DNA of 64,000 bases from contig JAQOOI010000021.1 of assembly GCA_028554645.1 (NCBI GenBank), positions 496,001 to 560,000 of the forward strand, in the 5' to 3' direction. This document shows, one piece after another, positions 24,076 through 37,081 of this stretch. A model generated the notes under the pieces. That model made no database searches, was not told the DNA's origin, and saw only the letters and a program-made list of their open reading frames with translations. Within the stretch, counting starts at the first letter, position 1, and each line of letters begins with the position of its first letter. A program made the translations under genes and the position numbers. The DNA comes from Omphalotus guepiniiformis. Lineage: Eukaryota; Basidiomycota; Agaricomycetes; Agaricales; Omphalotaceae.

Positions 24076-25138
24076 TAACAGGCGCTCGGCGCTAGAAGAA
24101 CTAAAAAACTTGAAGAAAGGAGAGAAGAAGAAAAAAGGAGAAGAAGAGAATGAGAGAAGGGTAAGGGTGGATTTGAGAGATCAGAGCCATTTGCTCTGCC
24201 CTCAGCGTTATGTAAGTCCCTTGCATACGCTACGCACGCTCATCAAAACTCATACATTGGCCAATCAACTTGTATCTAGGACATAGCCGACGAAAGCTAA
24301 AATGAGTGACATTGTTCAGGCCATGGTATGCATGAATACGGATTAATACACTGAGTATATATAGAATTTGGGGTAAATCGTCCGTGAGCACTAAGTATAG
24401 CCAGTTCAACGAAGACTCTAAGAGCTGTCAAAAGAACAAAGACGCTGTGATCACAAAGATAGATGGGAATCTTGACCAATGAGCAGTCATTACTGCCGGT
24501 GAGTATCATATCATGTAGCCTGCGGTCATTGGTCCATGGGTGGAATAAAAATAGCACTCTGCTCGACGAATGTTCTGACACCAGGCTGGGGAGGGAAAAA
24601 CAACCTTCAAGAAGCTCCGGAACGATGAGGACAGTCTGCGGTGAGGTTTCTTCCATACATACAAAGTGTCCGGAATACCGCCGTATCATCACGGTAGCAT
24701 ATTGCCCGCAGTCCATGAAACCAATGGCCTGCATCCATCATCCGTGCTATGCATGCAATTTTGCATGAAGTGCTGATCACATTATGGATCTGCCATATCG
24801 AGAACGAGGGCATGACAATGGTGGATTTATATCAATCAATCACTACACACACCTGGGCGACAGGAAGCGTCAGGGAAGCGCTGTTCAGTGACTTCCACAC
24901 TGAACAACAATGCATCAGCGCCCGGCAAGGATTCATGTATGCAGAGGGCGCTCGATGAAACGTCCTTAAAAGTTTTCTTGAAAGATACTACACAGTGCAA
25001 GGCATTTGATATCCAGTCCAATCGGTCGAGCAAGAAAGCAGCAAGAAAGTACATGTACAAGAAGAACCCGAGTCCCCGAATGACTTACATAACGAATATA
25101 ACAGATAACACGTGACTATGTTTTCCTTTGATGAACTC
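24076..25138. other. Intergenic, no supported gene
   Basis: Several 60-145-codon frames on both strands have no recognisable motif, and the minus-strand frame 24297-24734 looks random. No RNA gene was seen. Confidence 0.4.
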
Positions 25139-25206
25139 AGAACTGAATTCATTCCAGTCCAAATCTGTCAAGAGTGAGCGCGCAAGACTGGAATGAATTC
25201 AGTTCT
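25139..25206. repeat. Perfect 21-bp inverted repeat (hairpin)
   Basis: The left arm 25139-25159 (AGAACTGAATTCATTCCAGTC) is the exact reverse complement of 25186-25206, with a 26-nt spacer. It lies just upstream of the membrane glycoprotein gene. Confidence 0.95.
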
Positions 25207-25268
25207 ATGTTGTCGAGGCTAGCAACCGGTGCCACATTCTCTCAGCAAATGAGGATGGTGGAGATGCT

Positions 25269-27098
25269 GTGGAACACACTACCCGCCATCTCTTTCTCTA
25301 CTTCACTCGTGTTGTCATCTTCTTTGTTGCAAACGACGGCGACGGTACCCGGATGTCCGACGCAGTGACCGTCGTGCTAGACGGGAGCGTTCTTAGTTCT
25401 CCTGGAGGGTTCTATGGAGAGTCTGACTCAAGCCGGTTCAATTTCACACTCCTTCAGCCTCAGGAGCAAGGGTCTCTTAGTCTGTCCTTTACAGGTATGT
25501 ATGCCTTTAGACTATGCTCTGACTTTAAGCAAGTCTCACCAATTACATAGATATATCTATTGCGTTCATCGGTGGAACTCTAAACAATGTCTCCCGCAAT
25601 GAAACATCATTCGGTGTATCAATCCGCGATTCTTCCTCGTTTTTTATAGCCTGGCAGACCAGTTACGTCCACACGTTCTCGGCGGAGACAAGCTTCCAAT
25701 GGTTCACTTCTCCTCAATTACCAGACTCGTCTGGTAGCTACAACATATTCCTCTCTAATCTAGATCAAGTTGGCGTCGACTATGTCCTCATTGAAGCGGG
25801 TCAAAACACTAATTTGACAGGACAGACCATACTTGTTGACGATGTCAATCCTGAAATTGTCTGGACTGGTCAGTGGACTAACCAGACACAGTTCAATGTG
25901 CCGGATCACTCAGTAGTTCCAAATGGAAATGGGACACATACTTCAACATCAGTCGGTAGTTCCTTTGAATTCCCTTTTTCTGGTACGCAGGACCCCTATG
26001 GTAATCACCCATTAACTTACGAGGCTATAGGTTCTTCCGTGGTCGTTGGTGGGATCATCTCTTTGGGCTCAAGCGATAGCTTGACCGTCAACTTTACCGT
26101 TGATGACAGTGTCACCCCCAGGACATTCGACACATCGAATCTTCTAACAGCTCAGGAGTATTACTTTGTCTGGTTTAACTCCTCGTCTCTCTCTGCGGGT
26201 CCACATGTTCTCACAGCAAACATCACTCAAGTGTCCGGTCAAGCCGCTTTTGCGGTTGATTATTTGATGTACGAACCCTCTTTTCAATTTCTTAGGGACA
26301 AACCTTCCTTCTCTTCTTCGCCGACGACCAATACAATGTCTAGCACTGGCATACCGCCTACTCAGACTTCCGTTTTGTCGTCTCAACATCCATCAGCAGG
26401 AACACCCGCAGTGGGGGCTATCGTGGGCGGCGTGGTGGGTGGAGTAGTTCTTCTTGTCGTGGTACTGGGAGCTTTCTTTCTGTACCGGCAGCACCGCCGG
26501 AATAATCACCGTCCTATAGTGAACCTGGACAATGGTTACTCTGGTAAGTATCAATGTCACCACTTAGTTCTTCACCTACTGACCCAGTGCGTAAGTATAT
26601 CATGATTCTCCATCGCTCCGACCGCATCAACCACACCTCCATCTCGAACCTCTCGTAATCTCTCCCTCATATCAACCACCACCACCCACAAAATCTCTCA
26701 CCTTCTCTAATGCTTCTTCATCCGAGCTAAGTCGTCAAACTACTCTACGCCGTCACGTCGAAGAACTATCTGCTCTCGAAAGAGAAATGACTCGACAAAC
26801 AGGAACAGCACAAAGTTCTGGTTCAGTTTCGGAAAGCACAGGGCCCTCTTCAAGTAGTGGCGCCACGAGAGATCAGATTGCAGATATACAAGCAAGAATA
26901 GCGCAGTTGACGATGTTGATGAACGACTATGTCGTTCCACCTGCATATGAAGTAGACAGGCCCGAGGCGGAAGCGGGTGTAAGTATCCCTTGGATGCAGC
27001 ACAATGCTGATCCTTATCACGATCCTTCTGCGGGCGTGGAATCTCGACATAGTACACACGTAGCGCTCGAAAAATTTGTTCTTACGAAAAACCGGTAA
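25269..27098 (+). CDS. Single-pass membrane glycoprotein, Agaricomycete type
   Basis: The extracellular part, many NxS/T sites (NVSRNETS, NQTQFN, NFTVDD, NITQVS), contains two beta-rich blocks beginning VTVVLDGS and ILVDDVNPEIVWTGQW. A Ser/Thr/Pro-rich stalk and one clear transmembrane helix follow (GAIVGGVVGGVVLLVVVLG, about 26405-26480), then FFLYRQHRR and a cytoplasmic tail with PPAYEVDRP. This is the layout of a large mushroom family of mucin-like type I membrane proteins of unknown role, possibly surface sensors. Introns lie near 25495-25550 and 26545-26640. The 5' end is unsettled: no ATG with a clean signal peptide is in frame before the ATG at 25353, so a first exon may be missing from this model or the start may be damaged. 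Confidence 0.7.
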
Positions 27099-27728
27099 AC
27101 CTTGAAAATCGAGGTCTGGATGTGAGCTGGAAGCAAACACTGAATTCAAGTATGTACCTATCCCGCTGCCCTCGGCCATCCTCTTTTCGATATGTGCTAC
27201 ATTTTGACATACATATCTGGTTGACACTGACGTGCCAGATCAAGTCAGGATCAATTTATATTCGCAACATGAGACTCTAGTACTTACTGGACTTTTATGA
27301 TAGTTCCTTACACTTGCATCTGCCGAGTACGTACTGCTATGTCTTGTGTTGTACCAGGCTAAGGCACGACCAATCAATATCATTCAAGACAGATGTGCGG
27401 GCTTGTGTGGGGTCCTGATGGAATGATTCGGATGCAGTTCTGAGTTCATGTACAATTGCTCGGGGGAAGTATATGATTGGTCACAACATTCTGTCGATTC
27501 TACCCCTACTCCAGGTCCTATGTCACTACACATCGTTACGATAGTTCTATCACTCTGCTATACATAGTCGTAAAGCAGTTCATTAAGTATAAGAACGAGA
27601 AATTAAAATGATCTAAAATTATCGAGTTATAATAATAACGAGTGGGGAAAGCTAACTATGTTATGCGTAAATAAATGTCAAATGCATCCAGGTCCGTTCC
27701 ATCCCAATAATCCAGGTACTTAACGTTA
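27099..27728. other. Intergenic between convergent genes
   Basis: AT-rich 3' flanks of the glycoprotein and FAD-oxidase genes. No coding signal was seen. Confidence 0.45.
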
Positions 27729-30520
27729 TTACAAGTAGCACGAGAACTGTTTTGCTTTTGGTCCTTCCGAGCCAACTGAACAAAATCATATCATCAGTCA
27801 AATCGTTATGATTCTGATAACTCGGTGCTTGCTACACTTACCACATTGCCAGCAGTCAAGGAGATGATGAGGATCACTGAACAGATGGGGGCGATTATCA
27901 GTTCGCTATGAATGAGGAGAAGAAAGAAGAGAGAGATGCTTACTACTTGCGTTTAATCTCTAATAATCTAGAATAATGTGATCCCCAGAAAGATTCTATT
28001 CAACGCGCATACAGTCAGTCTCGACTCTTCGAAACGGGGGTTTTTAGTTGTTTCACCTTCATGATTTGGCTCATATACATCAGCCTCATTCTGATAAAAG
28101 TCGCGGATAACACATCAGTAAACCATCAAGCTCTACAACCGCGACCAATAAACTTACTTGGTATGCCCCCACAGGCGTAATCTTCCGCAAATTATCAATA
28201 GCTTTACTAGAAGCCTCATACCGCCCACGCTTCTCCTCCGCCGTCGCGTTGTAATTCCAGGTCGAAGAAACCGTAATGTGATACACACTAGATCTCCACG
28301 CATCCGTGAAGCTAGTTTGGCCATCTCCAGGGTAAGAATAAGGCGTAGAAATGAGAATGATCAACCGGGGCGCGATAGCGGAGGCATTAAGCATCGCATC
28401 GACTAACGCTGTCTGGTTTGCAGGTGTCTCAAAGTTGGCTTTGTTGATCAAGCGGGAAGATAATGCTAGATTAGCACCAACAATCTGCGAGTGACAAGAA
28501 CGCGAGGCGTTGGGGAGAGAGAGAAAGATAGGGAAGAGGCAAAAGTAATTCATTAGCGGAATGTTCTAACACGTTTTGAAAGCGGATCAAAGGCAGAAGA
28601 GAGATATGAAGACGTGGATGGGTGGTAGTAGTGAGGGAGTGAGGGGGAGAGAGAGAGGGGGAAACAAGGGAAGTAAAAGAACTCGTGAACAAACTTACCG
28701 CAACGTTCTCGCTCGTGAAAAAATCAAAGAACGTACCCCAGCTCGGGAACTCGGTCGTTATAATCTGCGCGCCTGTAACGTTCGAGTTCACCAGTCCTTG
28801 CCCAAACTGGATAAGGGGTGCCATCGATGTGGCCGCTGCGTCCGCGTCAAGTTTAGGGTTGACGTAGACAGCGATTTGTGATGTAGCGATACCGCCCCAT
28901 CCTTCTTCTGCCCATTGCAGAGCATTAGAGGTCATGACGGTCCAGAGTTGCTTTGTTAGATCCGGATTGGGATCCGTAAACGAAACGATAACAACTTGCA
29001 CTGTGATTTGAGGAGAGGCGCGAACGGTGGACTCAATGACAACACCGAAAGTAGCCCCTCCACCTAAGACGGAGGTACGGAAGTATGGTTAGACCGGTAA
29101 TCCAATGAAGGATGAATTGATTGACACTGACCTCCTCGCAGTGCGAAGTAAAGATCCGAATTCTGGCAAGCATTGGCCGTCCTGTACTGACCATCAGGAG
29201 TAACTACCTTAAATTGTAGCTAGATGGGCATAGTTTAGTAGACAATAAGACGCAGCGATGTTTGAGAGACCGCTACGTACCGCTCTGTCGGCTCCCAACC
29301 CCATTGTATTCGACAGCATACTGTGCCCTCCTCCCTGTATAGACATATCACATAAGTGCCCCTAGCGCCTAGACTTCCGGGAAAGCGGGACGGCGAGCTT
29401 ACCAGGAGCCATCCTCCTCCTGCACCAACTGATCGGTCACTTCCTGCAGCCAATTATTATTACCTAGTCGGAGCTATCCATAACTGTAAGCTCACCTCCG
29501 ACAATGGTAATATTATTAGATTCGGCGAAAGCATACGCGTCTTTGAATTGGATACCAGCCTATAGGTTTGAAGTATATGTAAGGGGTTGAGGTTCTAGAT
29601 GCAACGAAACCAAAAATACTAACGTCGAGTGTAACTCCGGGGGTAGACGAGGACGCGGGGCATCCGTCAGGTGTGAAGTTGGCGTCATAAGAGATCTAAT
29701 CTTGCGATTGGCCTTCTTGGGACAAACTGTACATACAAGATTAACCAACTCACGTTCTTAAGGTTATGCGTCTAAATCCGAGTTGTTGTAAGCTCACGTT
29801 GAGGGTCAGAAGCTCAATAGGCTTACCCATAAAGCTAATGACTGCGGAGCGCTACTGCGACCCTTGTAGTCGTGCTGTGAAGAGGACTAAGGTCAAAGCG
29901 GAAACGACGGGGGGTGTCAACTTGACTCACTCCCGTGTTCTTGATCACCAAAGGCATCTTGGTCTGTTTTGAGAAGTTGAAGGCCGCTTGCACATGTTTC
30001 ACTGACGAGACGTTGACCTGAGGGGATAGCGATACGACAAAGCAGCGGATCAGAAAACTGCTGCCGCAGGGTTAGGAAAGCTGTGAAAGCGCACAAAGTA
30101 CGACGGGACACTGCCCATCTGGCAGTCATTCGGCGGTAACACAGGGTCTAGATTCTTAGAATCCGTATAATCCAAAAGACACTGAGCTCCCGTTCTTTGG
30201 CAAGTCTCCCATTGTGTGTTGATATATGCGCCGGAAAATGTGGATCGGAACACTAAAGAGCGAGTTCAATCGGTGAAGGCCACCCGGAAGCTGCAAAAGG
30301 ACTCACCCTCGTCGGTATAGTTCGTTTGTATTTGTTGGCAAGTAGTCGAGTTTGCACCGTTAGCCATAGTACAGGGCATGACAAAGGGTCGTCCAGCAAA
30401 TAGGCGACCATCCACTGTGTTGTTAAATTCCGAGATCTGCGTCTGCGAGACTCGAGCTTGTGCGGAAGTAAAGAGCGTCATCCATGTCAGTGTTATCTGC
30501 ATGGCGCATAGAGGAAGCAT
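27729..30520 (-). CDS. Secreted BBE-type FAD-dependent oxidoreductase
   Basis: Many-exon gene, start ATG at 30520, stop at 27729. A signal peptide (ITLTWMTLFTSAQA) and Cys-containing N-terminus precede the FAD-binding type 4 (PCMH) domain. KNTGHDYKGRS contains the His expected to bind FAD covalently. GAGGGWLL joined across an intron to GGGHSMLSNTMGLGAD, and ALRGGGGATFGVV, complete the FAD site. No Cys of the second (bicovalent) linkage is seen. The C-terminal berberine-bridge part is in small exons: NEADVYEPNHE, SFWGSHYSRLLEIKR, DPHHLLDCWQC and VGSEGPKAKQFSCYL. Members oxidise sugars, alcohols or secondary metabolites with O2, making H2O2, outside the cell. The substrate is unknown. Recovering the tail needed three short introns, and all junctions keep the frame. 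Confidence 0.9.
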
Positions 30521-31763
30521 TTCAAAAGAAGAGAGAATGCGCTGCGCAGTGAGTTTAGCTCACGACGACCTTATATACTTCGCTGTCAAACTCCAGAAAG
30601 ACATTCGGGGTTGTAAGAATTGAGTACTGAAACTCCAAAAGGATACAAAACAGGGATCGACACATGGTGTCGGTCTGTCGCCGTTATAAGCGGAGAATAG
30701 ATGTCGCGTTTCTGTGCCTCTCTCTGCGCGCTTGGATTCCCGCGGATTCGCGGCATCGTGGGTCAATCGTGGTCTTTTGCTAAAGCAGACGAGACGGAAA
30801 AAAAGGCTAAATCTTGACAAACGAGAGGGCAGGCACGGAGGACTTTCTGAACAGCAAGGAAACTATTCTTCCGGTAGGAGAGGGTTCCTCTGTGAGCCCG
30901 GTAACGGTTATTTCTTTGAACAACAAGGAAACTATTCTTCCAGTAGGAGAGGGTACCGCTGTGAGCGCGGTAACGGTTATTTTTCGGAACATACAAATCA
31001 TTGCGATCTGTTGATTGACCGTAAACGATGTCTCGGGAGTACATACATGTTGTGGGGGTATCAGCATGTACAGCAGAAGATACTTATCATTTCCAATCCT
31101 TTCATGATGTGACATGATCCAAAGCATTAGCGTAGTTGGACCCTTGCCAATGCCAATACAGGAAGTCATATCAAGCAAGTCCGAAGCATTCCACCCTAGC
31201 TGATTACATCTAAGTATGCATCTATGAACCGCGATGTTCAGACTTGATTCGATGAGAAGCCCAGGAAGTTTGAAGTTTGACCTTGCTGTGTGGAAGTCAG
31301 AGAAGATTCGTGAGCTGGCACGAGCCGACTCGAACAACGTGAATTTCACGTGACCTGATGTAAGACATTCGGAATCGAAAGTGGCGTCGTTTGCTCACCC
31401 ATCTCATGTCTTTTTACATTGCAGCAATCCTTGTGTTCAAATATTGACAATAAATAGTATATACGATTCGCGAAGCTTGACATATTTGGGTCTCTTCTCG
31501 ATGCGATATTCAGTACCGGCGCAAACTCCTCCGGGTCGACTGTCTCTTTTCGGATTCCTACCTCGACGTCGACGTGGACGTGGAGCGCATCACCGCCAAA
31601 TTATCTCGTTCAAGTACAAGGCTCGGGATACTCGGGATACGTGACATATTTATGCCCATTGGCTGGCTGGTCTCCCCGATGACGTCAAGAGAAATCCAAC
31701 GGTTCCAATGCAAGACAAGACCCTTGACTTTCCTTTCAACACGCCAATACGTAGAATTTTCGA
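30521..31763. other. Intergenic with a tandem repeat, divergent promoters
   Basis: Separates the start of the FAD oxidase (-) from the conserved protein (+). Apart from the 69-bp repeat it holds only overlapping frames created by that repeat. Confidence 0.4.
30856..30993. repeat. Two-copy 69-bp direct tandem repeat
   Basis: Units 30856-30924 and 30925-30993 both start AAGGAAACTATTCTTCC and share GTAGGAGAGGG and GGTAACGGTTATTT, with a few substitutions. As 69 is divisible by three, the repeat keeps several frames open. Confidence 0.9.
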
Positions 31764-33233
31764 ATGCCTACGACTCGAAGACAGGCAGCAGTTCAAGATC
31801 AGGAGGACGATGTAGTTGGAGCCGAGAATGACAATGGTTCTAGCATGAAAGAGAAATTACCCGTCAAGCGACAAATGACCAAAGGCGAGTCGAAGGAGCC
31901 TCAGAAGAAGAAGAGGAAAACGACGATCCAGAGTCCCAAGTCTACTGGAAATGAGGGTGATCCGTCTTCGGAACCGAAAACTTCATATATACATGCCCGA
32001 GAAACAGGTAAGTACGATCACAGGCATTACATCTGCTTAAATGTACTCTTTAGATCGTATACTCACCTCGTGCTTTATATGTAGGAACAATAGAAAGAGG
32101 TCATATATACTTCTTCTATCGTCTGAAGGTACAACTCGAGGAAGCAAGTTCTATCGACGACGTCAAAACCTTCCACATTCTCCTTGTTCCTCGCCCTCCT
32201 GAATTCTCGGTGGCGACTGAGCATGGCGGTGAAACCTCGAGACGGGAAATGAAGCCTGAGGACGCGACAGAGCAGTCGGACATGGCTGTGCTCTCTGCTG
32301 GAGCTGACGCTGTCCCAGCTCCTGCCTCTGCATATGCAAACACTCCTACAAAGCGATTCCGTCTAATTACCGTGGGGAAGAAGAAGCTACCTGATCCCGA
32401 GCACGGAGGAGCAGGTAAAGGCCGCAAGGACATCTTCTGGGCTACAGTGACTAAAGTGGGTGATAACCTTGATGAACTGGGAAAAGGACTAGGCGAGAAG
32501 GTTTATGAGACGAAAACGAGAGGTTAGTCGGGTTCAGATTTCGTTCATATATCAAGTAGAGGCTTCAACTGGTCTCAATCCTGTTCCGCTCTCAGCGCTC
32601 ATTTGCAAATACTGACCCACAACTTCAGGCACTAGACACGAGCAACCTGCAAGGCTAGTAGGAAGAGGCGGATACGCTATTGTCAACAACGATCCTCGCG
32701 TCCCTTCTGATTTCAAGACACATCTCGGTTATCATATTTCTCATCCTGCCGAAATCGGAGACGTTCAAACTACTTTGGGGATATACAAGGCTTCCTCATT
32801 CTTACTCCAAGTAAAGAATCCTTTGGCGCCTGCTTCGTTACCTGGACAGGGAAGCGGTAAGGGCGCAGATTACCCTCCGCATATCATGGATGGTGTATTT
32901 GGGAAGGGGTCGAAGGGCAGGGAATCATATGGACTGAAATTTGCTCCGTGTGGAACGACGGAGTTGCTTGATTACGAAGGCTCGCAGTTACTCTTTATTG
33001 CTGCCAAAGACGGAGAAGAGGGGCTAGAGGAGAGCTTGGGTGAAGGTCGTGGTGAAGGTGAGTGTTAATATCCGTTCAAAGTCGTCTCGAGGCTCACATA
33101 TCTACCTTGTACAGCATTGCGAATCAGTGAAGAGAAAGAAAGCTCTGAATCGATTGATCAAGTGTTCGCAGAGCTGGGACTGGATACGGAAATATTTCCA
33201 GAGGAATCGATTTCTCAAGGAGAGTGGGTCTAA
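31764..33233 (+). CDS. Conserved fungal protein, probably nuclear, function unknown
   Basis: Four exons (31764-32007, 32085-32522, 32629-33057, 33115-33233) give 409 residues. The N-terminus is very basic (PQKKKRKTT), a likely nuclear localisation signal. Two folded parts follow: ERGHIYFFYRLKVQLEEA with a later segment containing FRLITVGKKKLP, and RLVGRGGYAIVNNDPRVP with HLGYHISHPAEIGDVQTTLG and SFLLQVKNP. The second block matches a conserved fungal family that is sometimes named BTB domain transcription factor in databases, although I see no BTB fold motif. The C-terminus is acidic (ELGLDTEIFPEESIS). Role not assignable from sequence. All splice junctions keep the frame. Confidence 0.8.
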
Positions 33234-34781
33234 TGTTTCTTTGAATACGTAAACTCAATGAAGATGTATTGTTATACGATATTGCATACTTTAATGGATC
33301 AAGGTTCTCGTTGCCCCCGGTTCAACTGAACCAAACCAAATTCTCTGCCTATGGGGATGGTACTTATGTGTGTCCCGATCAACAATCTACATCAGCTAAG
33401 AGTTTGGATCCGTGTCCTCCATACTTATTATGTTTTTACAAGCTCCGGTCCCTATCCCAGTGGGGTCGGTACTCCCCCTACCGTCCGGTGAACGAACAGA
33501 TCCCCGAGTCTGACTCATACATTCATTCCGGTGCGACCGCCAGTGCAACATCAATTCCCCGAGTTCCTCAGGCGTAGTTGTATTGAACATTAAATCAGTG
33601 TCTGTAATAAAGATAGCTCATGATGCTTGAACAGTCCGATGTTTTCGATATCGTTAGGATGAGATGTGAAACTGGACCGGAAAGCTGAGTTCATAGCATG
33701 TTCATACGAGTAGATGATTATCTGTACACCATTCCGCCTCTGCATAGCCACATACCATATATGTAAATAACCCCGTCATGGCGGGAGCGCTTCCTATTTG
33801 GGTGTCTGGGACCTCCAAATTGGGAAATACTACCACACAATCGAGCCTGAGCCGGGCCCTCAGGCCTCATCTGTTAATTTTCGTTTACCTAGGACTCCAA
33901 ATCCAACCTCCAATCTCCTCGTTCAAGTTTTCGTTATTAGCCCCTGGGCTAAGCCCGCAAAAGAGGAGATGTATAGCGCCTCCAAAGATCTCAATAAGAT
34001 CCATAAATTGTCCATAAATGGAATTGTTTCTGTTCCTGTCTTCATTCGAACTGCCGCTTCACTGATTATATTGCATAGAGTTAGATGTATCGTTGCTTGA
34101 TCACCGGAAGGTAGTTGGCCGGGTGTCAAGTTGTTTCTAGTCAGAGCCTACTAACGCTGCTTTCGACTTATGGAAATGAGTTATAATTAATCAGTGTGTG
34201 ATTATTGGCGGCTGGCACAACTGCCTTGCAGGCACTTTAAGTTGGGGTTTCCGTTAACAGCATCCCGGCATCTGTGCTAGTACAGTGAAGCAGTGGGACA
34301 TACAGATATCGAAGGCTTCTGTATAGCCAACTAGTTGGTATTGAATGAATGTGTGCGAGTCCTCGTGGTTTCTAGACTCTATGGCACACGTATGATGAAA
34401 AATAGTAGCAACTTCGGTCCTCCGCAATATTATACTTCCGTGTACACTGCACATAAAACTACCGGGTTATATCTAGTCCATGTCGTAGTTGGTTCACACC
34501 GGAGGGAACTAAAGATCGTCCTTTGCAAGGACCTCGAGCTCTGAGGCCGCCACAAAAATCTCCGGCACTTGGTGAAGATAGCTGGCTCTGAAGTAATACG
34601 ACTAGATCACTTCTTAATACTAATTCACAATGGTGCACCTCCGGAAACAAGACTAGCCATGATGAATGATCGACGCTTTGCTTCCGGAGAGTGGGGCAGC
34701 GAGGGGGTAAATTTCCTTACAAACTTCACCTGCTCTTCACCAGGGATACGCATCCTATTCACCCGACGGCCCAAAGCACAC
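33234..34781. other. Intergenic between convergent genes, no supported gene
   Basis: About 1.5 kb with short frames only. Nothing recognisable on either strand. Confidence 0.4.
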
Positions 34782-37081
34782 CTACTTCTTCACATTCCTC
34801 TTCGCAATGCTCCTATCGCTCTTGACCCTTCCTTTATTCTTCGCCGCCGACCCAGTCCCATGGCCTTGTCCTCTCCCAGAGACACCGCTCTTCCCCTTCC
34901 CCTTCCTCTCCCTGTTCCTTTCTTTACCTTGTATCTTAACTCCTTCACTCCCACTACCCTTCCCAACAGCCAACACCATCCTCGCCTTCTTCTTCGCAAG
35001 TCTACGCGCGAGCCTATCGGCATCAGCAGCCTTGGCTTGCTTGCGTTCATCTTTAGAAAGGTGAGCGAGCTTCGCACCAAGGTTTGGATCGCCTTTTGGT
35101 ATCGACGTCGAGGCAGATAGGGATGTGGATGCGGATTTTGAGATACCGGACGCGGAGGTTTTCGTAGCGGTGGATTTTGAATTTATAGATGATTTCAGGG
35201 TACCCCCTGGCAGAGTTTTACATCTTTCGACTCGAAGTTTGCGTTTCGCGAACTTTAACTTGGAGGGTTCTAGTGCGAGGATTTCATCGACGCATGTACG
35301 ATCCTTGGAGAATTATACATGATTAGGTATAGGCGAAAAAGATAATGAAAAGAATGAAAGGGACTCACTGCGAATTGAACATAGGCAAAGCCTTTACCCA
35401 TCTGAGTGTCCTTGTCTCTGATAATCCTGACGCGTGTAACCCATCTCTGAGATTTTCCTGCTTTGCCCTTTTCTCCATTTTCTTCCTCATCGTCACTGCC
35501 ACTCTCACTTTCACTGTTTTCCCCATGTCCACCCTCCACCCTTGGTCCTCGCTCAGCAGCAACAACGCCTTCGAAGAACACTCTCACATCCTCCTCCCGA
35601 CTCTCGAAATCCAGATTTCCAACAAAAACGCATCGTTTGGGGTCCGCGTCAGTCCTTAGAACGCGTCCTTGACTCGCTGCCTTCGCAGCAGTAGCATTCT
35701 TTGCCACGACATCAACGCGGAGCACGCGCTCCATAAACAACGACCCTTCGCAAGCCTCCTTTGCTTTCCGTGCAGCCTCGTAAGGATCCATGACCGCAGG
35801 CGGTGGCGGCAAATTCGTTTTAGTCTTCGGTCCTGAAGGGGAGTCTTCCGGATGAGGATGGGCGAAGACGATATACGCGTTCACACTGTCGGCCGCAGAA
35901 TGGAATTCTTGTTTTATGAACGCAATCTTTTTCTTTTGAGCAGGCGTAAGGAAGTTTTTCTCTTCCTTTGTTTCGTTGTCGGCGCCTTTCCAGATAGATA
36001 CCCGGTCGAGATCGTGTTGGCGGGATTTCTGTTTCTGTTTCTTGGATTTGGATTTTCCCGTGGGTTCGTCATCGTCGTCATCCGAAAGGTTAGCTGTCGG
36101 GACAGCGAAAGGGACCGAGCGAAATCGGGTAGATTCGATTTTGGGTTTGACGTTTGGTGAATCGAGAGGAATGAGAGATATGATGTGTCGTTGGAGCTGT
36201 TTTAAAAGACCCTAATATGATGAAGAAAACTCAGTAAGAAACATAACACTATGAGATTGCATCCATACCTTTTTCTGTGCAACATCGACGCTGAGGTTCC
36301 CGACAAAGACTGTCCGAGCATTGCGCTGCTCTGTAGTCTCACTAGGAGGCACGTACTTGACTTTTTGTTTGCGTTTGACTTTTTCCTTGCTACGTTTCTT
36401 CGATACAGATTCATGCTGAGGAGGCGAAGCATCTGTATCGGAAGCCTCCTCGTCAGAGCCTGCACTCCCATCGTCCGCCACTCCTTCGATCTCCTCGCTT
36501 TCGTCAGGTACAGTCGCAGCAGGTGCTTTGCCTTTTCCTTTCCCCTTCAGAGTTCGAGTAAGGTAGGCGTTTTCGAGATCCGAGTTATCATCTTCGTCAT
36601 CTTCGTCCGAGACCTCTTCCATGTTCTCATCTTCGTCCGCCGACAACACTTCATGTCCCTGATCCTTTTTCCTCCGCGAACTTTTGCTTGTTGCCTTCGT
36701 GTTCTCACCAACTTTCCTTTCCTTTATTTCAGGTTTGACAGTTTTGCCTGCTTTCAAGTTTTCCTCCGACGCCTTCCCCTTCGCCCGCTTGGACGCGACA
36801 CCAGGTTCAACAGTGCTATTCTTGCGTTTTAAAGTCTTTGGAGAAACAGATGAATGAGCAGCACCAGCACCGACAGAACCGGAGGCAAAATTTACATCTG
36901 AAGTCGGGGTCCGCTTTGCAGAGATGCTAGTAGGTGCCGCATCGAGAGTCTATAGATGTCATCAAGTTTTATTCATAGGAATCTTTAGAGATAAACGCAC
37001 CTTTGTAGACTTGAAAAGATTATCTAACTCCTTGTCCACTTTCTTACTTCCGCCCGCTAAAAGAAAGGAAGACAGAGCCAT
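34782..37081 (-). CDS. NOP12: Nucleolar RNA-binding protein Nop12/RBM34-like
   Basis: Four exons (37081-37001, 36950-36270, 36211-35369, 35303-34782) give 708 residues. The N-terminus (MALSSFLLAGGSKKVDKELD) is like fungal Nop12. A long Lys/Glu/Asp/Ser-rich low-complexity region follows. The first RRM begins ARTVFVGNLSVDV and includes AYIVFAHP. The second begins CVFVGNLDFESREEDVRVFF and has its RNP1 at MGKGFAYVQFA, interrupted by an acidic Ser-rich insertion. The C-terminus is Lys/Arg/Gly rich (AKNKGRVKSDRSIAKRN), a nucleolar localisation pattern. Nop12 acts in maturation of the pre-60S ribosomal subunit and 5.8S rRNA processing. The paired RRMs plus KR-rich tail separate it from single-RRM nucleolar proteins. 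Confidence 0.88.

Noticed and set aside
25255..25375. 21-nt GT-AG intron as explanation of the glycoprotein 5' end
   Set aside because: It is far too short for splicing and does not change the frame, so it cannot join the signal-like sequence to the domain.
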